Of a stretch of DNA of 64,000 nucleotides, positions 16,158 through 25,333 are shown in pieces. Source of the DNA: Halobellus litoreus (GTDB taxonomy: Archaea; Halobacteriota; Halobacteria; Halobacteriales; Haloferacaceae); contig NZ_JANHAW010000003.1 in NCBI RefSeq assembly GCF_024464595.1, positions 1-64,000 on the forward strand, written 5' to 3'. Both the position numbers and the translations under genes were made by a program. Within the stretch, counting starts at the first letter, position 1. The number at the start of each line of letters is the position of its first letter. Under the pieces are notes generated by a model. It was not told the DNA's origin, searched no databases, and saw only the letters and a program-made list of their open reading frames with translations.

Positions 16158-17042
16158 ATGAATTCAACCCACACTCACGACACACCGACGTCCGAAGAAG
16201 TGCATACTGCTCGCCGGGGGCTCCTCCTCTATTTCGGTGTGGTCCTCCTGGTATCGGTCCCGCTCCTGTATCTGATCATCAGTGCTGGGACCCCCATCGA
16301 ACAGCAACTCGAGTACATCCTCCCACTCATGTGGACGCCAGCAATCGCCTCGGTCGTCGCACGCGTCGGAAACGGCGAGGGGTTCGATGACCTGTCGTTT
16401 CGACTGAGGCGTCGCCAGGTGGTCGTTCGGGTACTCCAGGCGATACTGTTCCCGTTTGTCGTCGGCGCCATCGCGTACGGTGCAGCCTGGGGAGTCGGTC
16501 TCGTCGAGTTTGCTGCTCCGGTAGGAACGTCGGACCCGCTGTCGGCATTCGCTGGCGATCTGCTCTTTGCCGCGACGATCGGAGCTGTCGTCGGTGTTAT
16601 CTCAGCAGCAGGCGAGGAGATCGGATGGCGGGGATACATGACCTCTCGGCTGGTCACCGCCGGGGTACCAGCCCCGATTCTGACGGGGGGCGTTCTATGG
16701 GGCTGCTGGCACGTCCCCGCGATTCTGACTGGACAGTACGCTGCGGGACGCTCCCGGATGCTCTCGGCGGTCTTGTTCGTCGTCGTGGCCGTGTCACTGA
16801 CAGTGCTCTGGTCGGCGTGGACGCTGGAAACCGGGAGTATCTGGCCGGCGATACTGGGTCACTCCGCGTGGAATGCCGTCATTCAGGGGCCGTTCGACAC
16901 GTTTTCGAGCGGCGCGCTGGCGACGACGTGGGTCGGCGAGTCCGGACTACTTGTCGTCGCTGCGACGATCATCGTCGTCATCGTATTCCTCTCCGATCGA
17001 GTTGCCAATCGACTTGGGTTCTCGTGGAGTCTCTCTCACTGA
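16158..17042 (+). CDS. CPBP intramembrane glutamic endopeptidase, third type
   Basis: 294 residues from MNSTHTHD; an upstream start at 16077 would add a low-quality stretch. Motifs: AGEEIGWRGY (E153, E154, R158), CWHVPAIL (H185) and HSAWN (H235, N239). The Leu after EE is Ile. The 'LTGGVLWGCWHVPAILTG' segment is characteristic of a different CPBP branch from classes A and B. It follows the class B gene by 115 bp and faces the class B gene at 17182 convergently. Eight membrane helices are likely. The substrate is unknown. Confidence 0.88.
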   Translation: MNSTHTHDTPTSEEVHTARRGLLLYFGVVLLVSVPLLYLIISAGTPIEQQLEYILPLMWTPAIASVVARVGNGEGFDDLSFRLRRRQVVVRVLQAILFPFVVGAIAYGAAWGVGLVEFAAPVGTSDPLSAFAGDLLFAATIGAVVGVISAAGEEIGWRGYMTSRLVTAGVPAPILTGGVLWGCWHVPAILTGQYAAGRSRMLSAVLFVVVAVSLTVLWSAWTLETGSIWPAILGHSAWNAVIQGPFDTFSSGALATTWVGESGLLVVAATIIVVIVFLSDRVANRLGFSWSLSH

Positions 17043-17181
17043 GCCCATCGCTTCCGTCTAACAGCACGTGGAGACTATGATTCCGAATCCCGGAAGCGTA
17101 CTCACGAGCAGCGAATCCGGGACGCAGTCAGACACGTCCGTTTCGATCCGTCGCCGAACGAGTGAGGAGAGGATTCCGGGC

Positions 17182-18108
17182 TTAGTCGCTTGCGGTACCC
17201 GTCGTCTGTGGCCGGAAGTCCGTCGGCCGGGCGTCCTTGGCCCACCGCCGGTAGAGCAGAAGGGCGACGATGATCAGTGGATAGACCAGCACCCAGAGAT
17301 CGGTCATCGGCTCCCCGGCCTCGCCGACCACGAAGATCGGGTTGAGGTCGAACGTGCCGTGGAGGAGCCCGACGAACACGAGATTTCGGCTGAGTTCGTA
17401 GAGCGTTCCGAGGACGACCGTATAAACCGTTATAGCCAGAAGTGACAGGAGTATCTCCGGACCCACAATCCCTCTGACGACAACCATCTGCGGGATGTGC
17501 CAGAGCGCGAAGAGCACGGAGGCACCCAGGATGCCGACCGCCATGTGGACGCGGTCGGTTCCGCCACCGAGCATGGCAACGACCTTGTTCTGGAGGTAGC
17601 CCCGGAAGGCGAACTCCTCGGCGATGCCGACGAAGATCCACAGCGTGACTGCCATCCCGACGACTTGGCTGGCTGGAGCACCCACGGGGAGTCCGTTCGT
17701 CGGACTCGCGGGCAACCCCAGCGCCACCGCATCGCCGCGGAACGCTAGGAGCGCGTACGAAACAACATTGATGACGAGCCAGATGGCGACAACCAGGACG
17801 ACGCCCGAGACGACGCGTTCACGATCAAGTCCGATGTCCGCTGCAGAGACCCCCTCCCAGCGGAGCACTCCCCATGCAAACACCGCGACACTCGTGATCG
17901 CCGTTGCGGTAAAGAGCCTGCTCCAGAACGGCGTCCGTGGCAACCGCGGATCGGCCAGGAGGAACAGCACAGGCACGGCAAGCGTGGAAACGAGAAAGAA
18001 CACGAGAACAGGCCGGAGTGAGGGCGAAAACGACAGTTGTGTAGCTGTCGATGGCTCGTTCCAGGTGCTGCTGGGGGAGTCTGTCAGTGAGTTATCCAGG
18101 GAGGTCAT
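17182..18108 (-). CDS. CPBP intramembrane glutamic endopeptidase, class B
   Basis: 308 residues. Motifs: IAEEFAFRGYLQNK (E164, E165, R169), WHIPQM (H204) and LHGTFD (H250, D254). The Asn of the last motif is Asp here, while the other class B copies keep Asn. The tail 'YRRWAKDARPTDFRPQ' is a near match to the other class B tails. The first 30 residues are polar and low in complexity. It is convergent with the copy at 16158 and stands alone on the minus strand. The Asn-to-Asp change may alter catalysis or pH response, though Asp occurs at this place in other CPBP branches. Confidence 0.88.
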   Translation of the reverse strand: MTSLDNSLTDSPSSTWNEPSTATQLSFSPSLRPVLVFFLVSTLAVPVLFLLADPRLPRTPFWSRLFTATAITSVAVFAWGVLRWEGVSAADIGLDRERVVSGVVLVVAIWLVINVVSYALLAFRGDAVALGLPASPTNGLPVGAPASQVVGMAVTLWIFVGIAEEFAFRGYLQNKVVAMLGGGTDRVHMAVGILGASVLFALWHIPQMVVVRGIVGPEILLSLLAITVYTVVLGTLYELSRNLVFVGLLHGTFDLNPIFVVGEAGEPMTDLWVLVYPLIIVALLLYRRWAKDARPTDFRPQTTGTASD

Positions 18109-18290
18109 ATCCAGAGATAGTGTAGCTTCGCTACTAAATCGCGGCTACAGGTCCCGACTTCTGAGAACACGATACGGAGAGGTACCATTCGGCAGGCCGC
18201 GTCTACATGAACATCGGGTCCGCACTCTCGGATGGTTCCTTTCGAGATCGGCAAGCAGTGGTATCGAGAAGTCGTTGTATGTCCGCAATT

Positions 18291-19067
18291 TCAGAGATAC
18301 GGTGCGATACCACTGTATACGCCGACCAAGATGATCGCGTCGTAGAGTCCGTGAATGAGGATCGGGATCAGCAGATTCTCTGTGTACTCGTAGACAGCCC
18401 CGATGATGGCTCCGATGACCACGATGAGCCCGAGATTGAACAGAACACCGGGCGCGAGGAGACTCACGTTTCCGAGGAGGTAGTTGGGTATGTGCACTGC
18501 GGCAAACAGGAGTGACGCGAGGGCGATTGCCCCGGTGGGCCCGAAAGCGCGACGCAATCGGCCCTGAATCGCACCACGATAGAAGAGTTCTTCGCCCGGA
18601 CCGACGAAGACGATCGCGACGACTGCCATCGCAAGGAGCACCCACGGCTCTGCAGCCCCGGCTTGAGCGAGCGCGTCAGGTGGGTTCTCGAGTCCTGTCG
18701 CTGAATAGACGAGGGTCTGTAGTCCATATACGACGAACATCATGACGAGCCCTCCAACCAGCCACTGGACGCCGTTCTTCGAGGGCTTACGGAACGGAAT
18801 CCCGTCGAGCCGGCGAGTCAGATACACTGCCCCGATACCGATCAGTGCGAGTTGATTGAAGACCACGATTACGACGATCGCCGTCGGGTCAGCGAGCGTG
18901 AGTCCGACCGCGGACAGAGTTGCTGCGCCGATAACACCAGTAAGCAGCGATTGGCCCACGATGGCAACGAACAGGAGTCCGAGCGCGACGAGCACAGCGA
19001 GAAGTCGAGGGTCAAACCGTTGGAATCGACCTTCTCTGTGTGGTTCGGTGGTGCTTTCAGTGGACAT
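18291..19067 (-). CDS. CPBP intramembrane glutamic endopeptidase, fourth type
   Basis: 258 residues from MSTESTTEP. The reading that starts 14 codons upstream is less likely, because a TATA-like stretch occupies that region. Motifs: GPGEELFYRG (E159, E160, R164), VHIPNY (H192) and HGLYD (H239, D243). This is the widespread 'GPGEE.FYRG...HGLYD' branch of archaeal CPBP proteases, distinct from the neighbours. Seven to eight helices are visible. It closes the array on the right side. The gene is flanked on its upstream side by about 950 bp with no recognisable gene. Confidence 0.9.
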   Translation of the reverse strand: MSTESTTEPHREGRFQRFDPRLLAVLVALGLLFVAIVGQSLLTGVIGAATLSAVGLTLADPTAIVVIVVFNQLALIGIGAVYLTRRLDGIPFRKPSKNGVQWLVGGLVMMFVVYGLQTLVYSATGLENPPDALAQAGAAEPWVLLAMAVVAIVFVGPGEELFYRGAIQGRLRRAFGPTGAIALASLLFAAVHIPNYLLGNVSLLAPGVLFNLGLIVVIGAIIGAVYEYTENLLIPILIHGLYDAIILVGVYSGIAPYL

Positions 19068-20024
19068 ATATGAACATATGTTATAATATCCGTAAAGTAT
19101 CAGGATCAATCTCGGCGGCTGGGAACGGAGTACCTACGCGGCCCTCTCGGATGGACACTGACACGACTAGAGAACAGATCGCGGTCCCACTTGTTCAGTA
19201 GGACTACTGGTGGCCTCCGGACCGTGCTCATTACGGGGATCCCACACGACGAAGACGACTCCTGCTTGAGGCGGCGGTTCAAACAGCCATCCGTCTGATG
19301 GCAGATGATGGGATGGCTACCACTAGACCTGACCACAAGGAAGTCGAAGACCGTATGCATTGAGACGGCCAGTCTCAACTACCAGCATCATCGGAGAAAT
19401 GAGGGTTACTTTCGCAATGCATAGGCGTTGAGAGTAATTTCCACCCGAGGAACGCATTTCGGTTTCGACTCTCCCCCATAGCCTGTAACGCCTGGTCCGT
19501 GTTCACTCGGACCAATGTCCCGACTGAACATAGCGGGCACGAGACGTCCTTCGGTTAGCAGATTACTCGGAGGCGGTCGCCGAACAAGTCGGAGTGGAAT
19601 ACGTCTCGCGTGATTCTCGTCGACAATGCAACCAGTGGCGCAGCCTGTATGGAGTCACATCCCGACTCGAAAATCGTGTCACGGGCTTCGTCAGCCTGAG
19701 TGCAGGGGTTCCGGAACTTGAACGTTGAGATGGATGAACACGTCTGCTACTTCCTATCCGCACTGTCTCACCGTTAGGTTACGATTCCTTAGATAACAAG
19801 AAGCACACTCGCCTTTCGAATGCATTTGCCCTTGAGGCTTGCAGGCTCGTGTCGATGGTGCTCGAGTCCTGGGCCGGCTCTTCTCCTCGTGGGAACTGTC
19901 CATCTACCCACGGACGGTTCCGTTGAACGTCGGTACGCAACGTTGGGGGGGACAACTACTTCACCGGGAGTGAACCCAAATTCTATGTAATCATCCAAGC
20001 AACCCTTCGAGTAAGAACAAATAA
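19068..20024. other. Long gap between CPBP array and SLC13 permease
   Basis: About 957 bp. The open frames here have no recognisable domains. A minus-strand frame ending near 19415 ('GVTGYGGESKPKCVP', then 'EITLNAYALRK') vaguely recalls the tail of a haloarchaeal transposon protein, but no upstream homology supports it. Probably decayed mobile DNA. The promoter for the permease at 20025 should lie in the AT-richer final 60 bp. Confidence 0.4.
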
Positions 20025-22031
20025 ATGAATGCTGTCTTGGTCTCTCTCTCTTCGAGCGCCGGATGGCCGCTACAGCTACTTCCTGTGCAACTGCCGGTTT
20101 CGCTCGACGTGGCTGTCGTACTGGCGATCATCGCCGTCGTCTTCGTCCTCTTCGTTACCCAGCCGGTTCCGATCGACGCCACCGCTGTCGGCCTCGTTGT
20201 CGCCCTCGTCCTCCTCGGCGAGTGGACCGGCGTGTCGCCGGAGCAGGGGGTCTCAGGATTCTCGAACCCCGCGACGCTCACCGTACTAGCGATGTTCGTT
20301 CTGAGCGAAGGCGTCCGACGGACCGGCGTCATCCAGATCCTCACGCGGAAGCTGATCGCATTTGCCGGGGACGACGAGTTCCGGCAGTTGCTCGCCACCG
20401 TCACACTCTCCGGCCCGCCGGGCGGGGTTGTCAGCAACGTCTCGGTCGTCGCCGTCTTGATACCCGCGATAATGAACCTCGCCCGGCAGACGAAGACGTC
20501 GCCCTCGAAGCTCCTGATACCACTGTCGTTCGCCTCGATGCTCGGTGGCATGCTCACCGTCGTCGGAACGATAACGAACCTCCTGGCGAGCGAGGTGTGG
20601 GTCCAGGTCGGGGGTCCCGACGCAGAGCCGTTTGCCCTGCTCGAGTTCACGCACCTGGGCGCTATCGTCTTGCTCGTGGGAATCGTGTACTTGCTCACCG
20701 TCGGCCGATACCTCACTCCGGCACGGATCGAGCCGGCGGAGTCGCCCACCGACGCGTTCGGCATGACCGACTACCTCACCGACGTCGTCGTCATGGAGGA
20801 CTCGCCGCTCGTCGGTTCCTGGGTCGGGGAACTGAGCGAGCGGGACCTCGATCTCGACGTGTTCCAGATCGTTCGTGGCAACCGGACGCTCGCGCGGGGA
20901 CTCGGATCGGAACGGGTCCAGGCCGGCGACGTCCTCTCCGTCAGGGCCGACCAGGAAACTCTCCAGGAGGTCATCGAGCAAGACCATCTACAGCTGTTAC
21001 CGGAGGTCATAGAGGCGGCCGCCGAAGACGATGCCCCCCTTCCACCCGGCTTCTCGCCACGCCGTCACGGCTGGGAGCCGCCCGAAGCGGAGCGCAGCGA
21101 CTCTCTCACCGAGGACGAGTCTTCTAGTGAAGACACCGAGGAGGACGGCGACGAGACCGTCGAGGAGGGCTCCGACGAGGAGATCGAACTCACCGAAGTC
21201 GTGCTATTGCCGGGGCCCTGGTCGAGTCGGCGCAGCGGTGTCGCAGACTTCGAGCGCGACTACGACGTGACAGTGCTGGCGATCCGGCGCGGCGACGAGG
21301 TGATCCGCCAGCGCCTCCGAGAGGTCCGGTTACAGGCCGGCGACGTCATCCTCGTCCAGGCGCCCGACCAAGTGCTCGATCGTATCGCGCGGGACACGAA
21401 CGTCGCGGTCGCGGGCGAGGACAGATGGGAGGACTTCGACCGTTCGAAGATCCCCATCGCGCTGGGGATCCTCGCCGGTGCCCTCGGACTCGCGGCACTC
21501 GACGTCCTCACGCTCATGGTGAGTGCGCTGACGGGCGTCGCGGCGATGTTCTTCACCGGCATCCTCACACCCGAGGAGGCGTACGAGGCCGTCGACTGGG
21601 AAGTAATCTTCATGGTGGCGGGTGTCATTCCGCTCGGCATCGCGGTCGAGGCCTCGGGCACGGCGGACCTCATCGCCGATCTCGTCGTTTCCGTCAGCGT
21701 TCTCCTTCCCGTGATCGCGGTCCTGGGGCTGTTCTACCTGGGGACTGCGGTCATCACGGAGATGGTCAGCAACTCCGCCAGCGTCGTGTTATTGCTGCCG
21801 ATCGGGGTCGAGGTTGCCGGCCAACTCGGTGCCAACCCCTTCGCGTTCGTAATGGCCGTGACCTTCGCGGCCAGCACCCCGCTACTGACCCCCGTCGGCT
21901 ATCAGACGAACCTCATGGTCTACGGCCCAGGTGGGTACAAATTCACAGATTTCGCACGCGTCGGCGCACCGTTACAACTGATACTGACTCTCGTTACGAC
22001 TGCTGGCATCGCATTTTTCTGGGGTCTGTAA
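20025..22031 (+). CDS. SLC13-family anion permease with TrkA-C (RCK_C) domains
   Basis: 668 residues, the usual length for haloarchaeal SLC13/TrkA-C permeases. Residues 25-240 and 470-668 hold the two halves of a DASS-type transporter, including the hairpin motifs 'SGPPGGVVSNVSVVAVLIP' and 'EMVSNSASVVLLLPIG'. Between them, residues 250-330 and 375-455 are two TrkA-C ligand-binding domains ('LVGSWVGEL...', 'AGDVLSVRAD'; 'VRLQAGDVILVQAP'), separated by a very acidic linker. The family carries sulfate, dicarboxylates or other anions with cations. It lies next to the sugar-acid island, which may supply its substrate, but specificity cannot be read. Confidence 0.85.
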   Translation: MNAVLVSLSSSAGWPLQLLPVQLPVSLDVAVVLAIIAVVFVLFVTQPVPIDATAVGLVVALVLLGEWTGVSPEQGVSGFSNPATLTVLAMFVLSEGVRRTGVIQILTRKLIAFAGDDEFRQLLATVTLSGPPGGVVSNVSVVAVLIPAIMNLARQTKTSPSKLLIPLSFASMLGGMLTVVGTITNLLASEVWVQVGGPDAEPFALLEFTHLGAIVLLVGIVYLLTVGRYLTPARIEPAESPTDAFGMTDYLTDVVVMEDSPLVGSWVGELSERDLDLDVFQIVRGNRTLARGLGSERVQAGDVLSVRADQETLQEVIEQDHLQLLPEVIEAAAEDDAPLPPGFSPRRHGWEPPEAERSDSLTEDESSSEDTEEDGDETVEEGSDEEIELTEVVLLPGPWSSRRSGVADFERDYDVTVLAIRRGDEVIRQRLREVRLQAGDVILVQAPDQVLDRIARDTNVAVAGEDRWEDFDRSKIPIALGILAGALGLAALDVLTLMVSALTGVAAMFFTGILTPEEAYEAVDWEVIFMVAGVIPLGIAVEASGTADLIADLVVSVSVLLPVIAVLGLFYLGTAVITEMVSNSASVVLLLPIGVEVAGQLGANPFAFVMAVTFAASTPLLTPVGYQTNLMVYGPGGYKFTDFARVGAPLQLILTLVTTAGIAFFWGL

Positions 22032-22141
22032 CTTGAGTACGGACGTTCGGCTGCTTGTGTCCTTGGGAGCGAGATGTCGGTTCTGCCACTGCGCGACTTC
22101 GCCGAGAGTGGTTTTATGATACAGGACGGTCGTGCATTGCT

Positions 22142-23227
22142 ATGGACCTCGACGCACTCGTCGGAGACAGCTGTGAGCGCGACTGGCAAACGGTCACCCC
22201 CCAGTCCGTAGACGAAGTCCGCTTTGCCGTCATCGGACTCGGGTGGTTCACGAAGGGGCGCGCGCTGCCGGCGCTGGAAGAGAGCGACCTGTGCGAGCCG
22301 TCGGTGTTGGTCAGCAGTTCGACCGAGAAGGCCGAGCGCGTCGCGGCCGACACCGAGGGCGCCTCGCGTGGAATCACGTACGACGAGTTCCACGACGGCG
22401 AGGCGCGAGATGCCTACGATGCTGTCTACGTCGTAACGCCCAACGCTCTCCACCTGGAGTACGTCGAAACCGCGGCGGATTTCGGAAAGGCAGTACTCTG
22501 TGAGAAGCCGATGGAGCGGGACAGCGAACGCGCCGCGAAACTCCGCGACGTCGCGGCCGACGCGGGCATCGAACTCATGATCGCCTACCGGATGCAGACC
22601 GAACCGACCGTCCGACGGGCTCGCGAACTCATCGAGACCGGCTACGTCGGCGAACCGATGTCCGTCACCGGTAATATGTCTCAGCCCTTGCTCGAACGGA
22701 TCGATGCCGATCCGAACCAGTGGCGACTGGACGAATCGCTGGCCGGCGGCGGTGCGCTTTTCGACATCGGCATCTATCCGCTGAACACCGCGCGATTCCT
22801 ACTCGACGAGGACCCGGTCGCAGTGACCGGGAACGTCTCTAGGACGCACGAGGCGTTCGACGAGGTCGAGGAGACGGTCGCGTTCTCCGTGGAGTTCCCC
22901 GACGAGGTGTACGCCCAGTGTTACGCCAGTCACAACGCGCGGCAGTCCTCGGGGATCACCGTCACGGGCACGGAAGGACAGGTCCGTATCGAACCGGCGT
23001 TTTTCCAGGATCAGTCCCGGCAACTTCACGTCTCCCGTGGCGACGGCCGCGCGTCGATAACCGTAACGCCGGTCGACCAGATGTTAGAGGAGTTCGACTA
23101 CTTCGCCGACCGCCTCCGCGGGACGGCAACGCTCTCCCCCGATGGCGACCACGGACTCGTCGACATGCGGACGATGGAGGCGGTGTACGAGGCCGCCGAA
23201 TCGGATCGCTGGATCACGATGGAGTGA
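22142..23227 (+). CDS. Gfo/Idh/MocA oxidoreductase, Gfo6 (D-xylose 1-dehydrogenase)-like
   Basis: 361 residues from MDLDALVGD. The 'VRFAVIGLGWFTKGRALPAL' Rossmann loop (about 29-48) binds NAD(P), and the family signature 'VLCEKPMERD' carries the catalytic Lys. The N-terminal 'DLDALVGDSCERDWQ' extension is what I recall of Haloferax Gfo6, the NADP-dependent D-xylose 1-dehydrogenase that starts oxidative pentose degradation. The C-terminal alpha/beta domain has 'GGGALFDIGIYPLNTARFL'. Related aldoses, including sulfoquinovose, would be chemically possible substrates. It stands just before the ALDH/aldolase pair, which supports a sugar-oxidation role. I give no symbol because the substrate is unproven. 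Confidence 0.75.
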   Translation: MDLDALVGDSCERDWQTVTPQSVDEVRFAVIGLGWFTKGRALPALEESDLCEPSVLVSSSTEKAERVAADTEGASRGITYDEFHDGEARDAYDAVYVVTPNALHLEYVETAADFGKAVLCEKPMERDSERAAKLRDVAADAGIELMIAYRMQTEPTVRRARELIETGYVGEPMSVTGNMSQPLLERIDADPNQWRLDESLAGGGALFDIGIYPLNTARFLLDEDPVAVTGNVSRTHEAFDEVEETVAFSVEFPDEVYAQCYASHNARQSSGITVTGTEGQVRIEPAFFQDQSRQLHVSRGDGRASITVTPVDQMLEEFDYFADRLRGTATLSPDGDHGLVDMRTMEAVYEAAESDRWITME

Positions 23228-23324
23228 ACGGGGGCGCGCGTCGAGACACCCCTCCGCAGGGAGGCGGGTGAACACGGTTCACGGCAGGGAAAGAATATAC
23301 ACACGACGGCGACGAGAGCGTCCT

Positions 23325-23510
23325 ATGCCCGGTCGTTCGACATCCGCGAGGCCGCTCCAGTTCCTCGGCGCGCTCGATGCACTTTTCGCCCTGGCCAGTT
23401 CCACTGGGTTCGGGTGGGGTTTCGAGGAGGTCGGCGGAGTAATTCCGTTCGCACTCGGGGCCGCCGGTGTCCTCATAGCACTGGGTTGGGCGGTCCGTCG
23501 GCGGCGCTGA
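23325..23510 (+). CDS. Small two-helix membrane protein
   Basis: 61 residues from the ATG at 23325 (MPGRSTSAR...). Two hydrophobic segments (about 12-28 and 36-54) end in an RRRR tail. This is a typical small haloarchaeal membrane protein of unknown function. It is 97 bp downstream of the Gfo6-like gene in the same direction. A longer reading upstream would overlap that gene and looks spurious. Its existence rests on hydrophobicity and position only. Confidence 0.45.
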   Translation: MPGRSTSARPLQFLGALDALFALASSTGFGWGFEEVGGVIPFALGAAGVLIALGWAVRRRR

Positions 23511-23640
23511 GAAGTGTGTACTCCCACTACGCGTCCGATCGATCGAATCGCGATCGAAGAGAAGGAAGCGGGCGAACGAACGGATTCGAGCGGGAGAACT
23601 GTCGGGGCCGCCTCGCGGTCGGAGGGGTCGCAGCGATCGT

Positions 23641-25122
23641 TCAGGCGTTGAATCCCTGGTGGAATCCGACGAGTTTCGCTCGCGAGAAGTGCTCGACGGC
23701 GTATTTGATCCCCTCCTTGCCGACGCCCGAGTCCTTGAAGCCGCCGTAGGGCATGTGATCCGCGCGGAAGCCGCTGACCGTGTTGATGTTCACGCCCCCG
23801 GCGTCGATCTCGTCGGCCGCGCGCTTTGCCCGGTCGATGTCCTGCGTGAACAGACCGGCCTCCAACCCGTAGTTCGTGTTGTTGGCCTCCCTGATCGCGT
23901 CGTCGAAGTCCTCGACCGTGATCACCGGAACGAGCGGGCCGAACGTCTCCTCTCTCGCAGCGGGCATCTCCGGCGTCACGCCCGAGAGGACCGTCGGTTC
24001 GAACGTCCGCGGGCCGAGGTCGCCGCCGTACCGCCCGCCGCATTCGACGGTCGCACCGGCGTCGACGGTCGACTCGAACAGATCGACCACGGTTTCGAAC
24101 TGGTCGTCGTCGACCATCGAAGAGACCTCTGTGCCCGCCTCGAACGGATCGCCGACCGTGAGGGACTCCGCGGCGTCGACGAGCGCCGCCACGACTTGAT
24201 CCTCGATGTCCTCCGGCACGAGAACCCGCTCGACGCTGTTGCAGACCTGCCCGGCGTTCGAGCAGGCGCCGCCGACAACCTGCGCGGCGGCCTGCTCGAT
24301 GTCCGTGTCGGACCAGACGATCGTCGGATCGTTACCGCCCAGTTCGAGCGTCACCTCCGTCATCCCGCTATTGGCCGCGAGATACTTTCCGACCGGCGTG
24401 GACCCGGTGAACGAGATGGCCTCGACGGCGTCGTGTTCGAGGAAGACGTCACCGACGGTCGACCCGGACCCGGTGACGAGGTTGATCAGGCCGTCGGGGA
24501 CGGACGCGTCGATCGCGTCGGCGGCCGCCTCGAGACATTCGAACAGCGCGACGGCCGTGAGCGGCGTGTTCGACGCCGGCTTCCCGACGACGCTGTTCCC
24601 CGCCGCCAGCGCGGGCCCGACCTTGTGGACCATCAGGTTCAGTGGGAAGTTGAACGGCGTGATGGCAGCGACGACGCCGAGCGGTTCGCGCTGAGTGAAG
24701 CAGTGGTCCTTCGCGAAGCCCCGCTGTGCGTCCATCGGGACGTATTCCCCGAACATCCGCTTTGCCTGCTCGGCGGAGAGGTCGAGCGTCTGGACGGCGC
24801 GGTCGACCTCGCCGCGGGCGTCGGGGAGGGGCTTGCCCTGTTCGCTCGTGAGAATTCGCGCGATCTCGTCGGCGCGCTCCTCGACCTCTCTCGCGGCCGT
24901 CGAAAGGAGTTCGTACCGTTCGTACGCGGAGAGAGTGGACGCATCGAAGGCGGCCGCCGCGGCGTCGACGGCCTCGGTGGCCTGGCCCTCGGTGGCCATC
25001 GGAACCGACCCCACTCGCTCGCCATCGTACGGGTGAATGACGTCGATCCGTTCGTCAGCGTCGACCCACGAACCGCCGATCAGCATCTGCTGGTCGAGAC
25101 GGGAGACTGCGGTCTGACTCAT
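23641..25122 (-). CDS. NAD(P)-dependent aldehyde dehydrogenase
   Basis: 493 residues from MSQTAVSRL; an upstream start would overlap promoter sequence. ALDH landmarks are complete: N158 in PFNFP, E260 in LELGG, C294 in NAGQVCNS, and the GSTPVGK nucleotide-binding turn at 240-246. The enzyme oxidises an aldehyde to its acid in the cytoplasm. By context the substrate could be 2-oxoglutarate semialdehyde (pentose pathway), glycolaldehyde, glyceraldehyde or lactaldehyde, or sulfolactaldehyde if the island handles sulfosugars. It is divergent from the aldolase gene at 25334, and the two probably share regulation through the 211-bp gap. Confidence 0.85.
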   Translation of the reverse strand: MSQTAVSRLDQQMLIGGSWVDADERIDVIHPYDGERVGSVPMATEGQATEAVDAAAAAFDASTLSAYERYELLSTAAREVEERADEIARILTSEQGKPLPDARGEVDRAVQTLDLSAEQAKRMFGEYVPMDAQRGFAKDHCFTQREPLGVVAAITPFNFPLNLMVHKVGPALAAGNSVVGKPASNTPLTAVALFECLEAAADAIDASVPDGLINLVTGSGSTVGDVFLEHDAVEAISFTGSTPVGKYLAANSGMTEVTLELGGNDPTIVWSDTDIEQAAAQVVGGACSNAGQVCNSVERVLVPEDIEDQVVAALVDAAESLTVGDPFEAGTEVSSMVDDDQFETVVDLFESTVDAGATVECGGRYGGDLGPRTFEPTVLSGVTPEMPAAREETFGPLVPVITVEDFDDAIREANNTNYGLEAGLFTQDIDRAKRAADEIDAGGVNINTVSGFRADHMPYGGFKDSGVGKEGIKYAVEHFSRAKLVGFHQGFNA

Positions 25123-25300
25123 ACTGCAAGTCTTGGGTATCAGAATGATAAGTGTTACGTAGGAACCGAGTCCGCAAGGGAGTCGCAAGGGAACGGGAGC
25201 CGACGCGAAGGACCGGTACGAGGCCGACTGTAGAAAACGGCAGAAAAGCGTCCACGGAACGTCGCGCCCGCGCCTCGGTCAGTCTGGGGGTGTCATCCCA

Positions 25301-25312
25301 AATTATAATTAA
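25301..25312 (+). promoter_or_regulatory. TATA box of the aldolase gene
   Basis: AATTATAATTAA lies 22-33 bp before the ATG at 25334, as expected for a leaderless archaeal mRNA. A palindrome GGTGCACC at 25315-25322 follows it and could be an operator. This placement favours the ATG at 25334 over the GTG at 25313. Confidence 0.55.
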
Positions 25313-25333
25313 GTGGTGCACCCTACGGCACGT

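Noticed and set aside
19381-19520. Minus-strand tail resembling a TnpB/transposon protein (GVTGYGGESKPKC... ALRK)
   Set aside because: Only about 30 residues with vague resemblance and no zinc-finger or catalytic region upstream in any frame.
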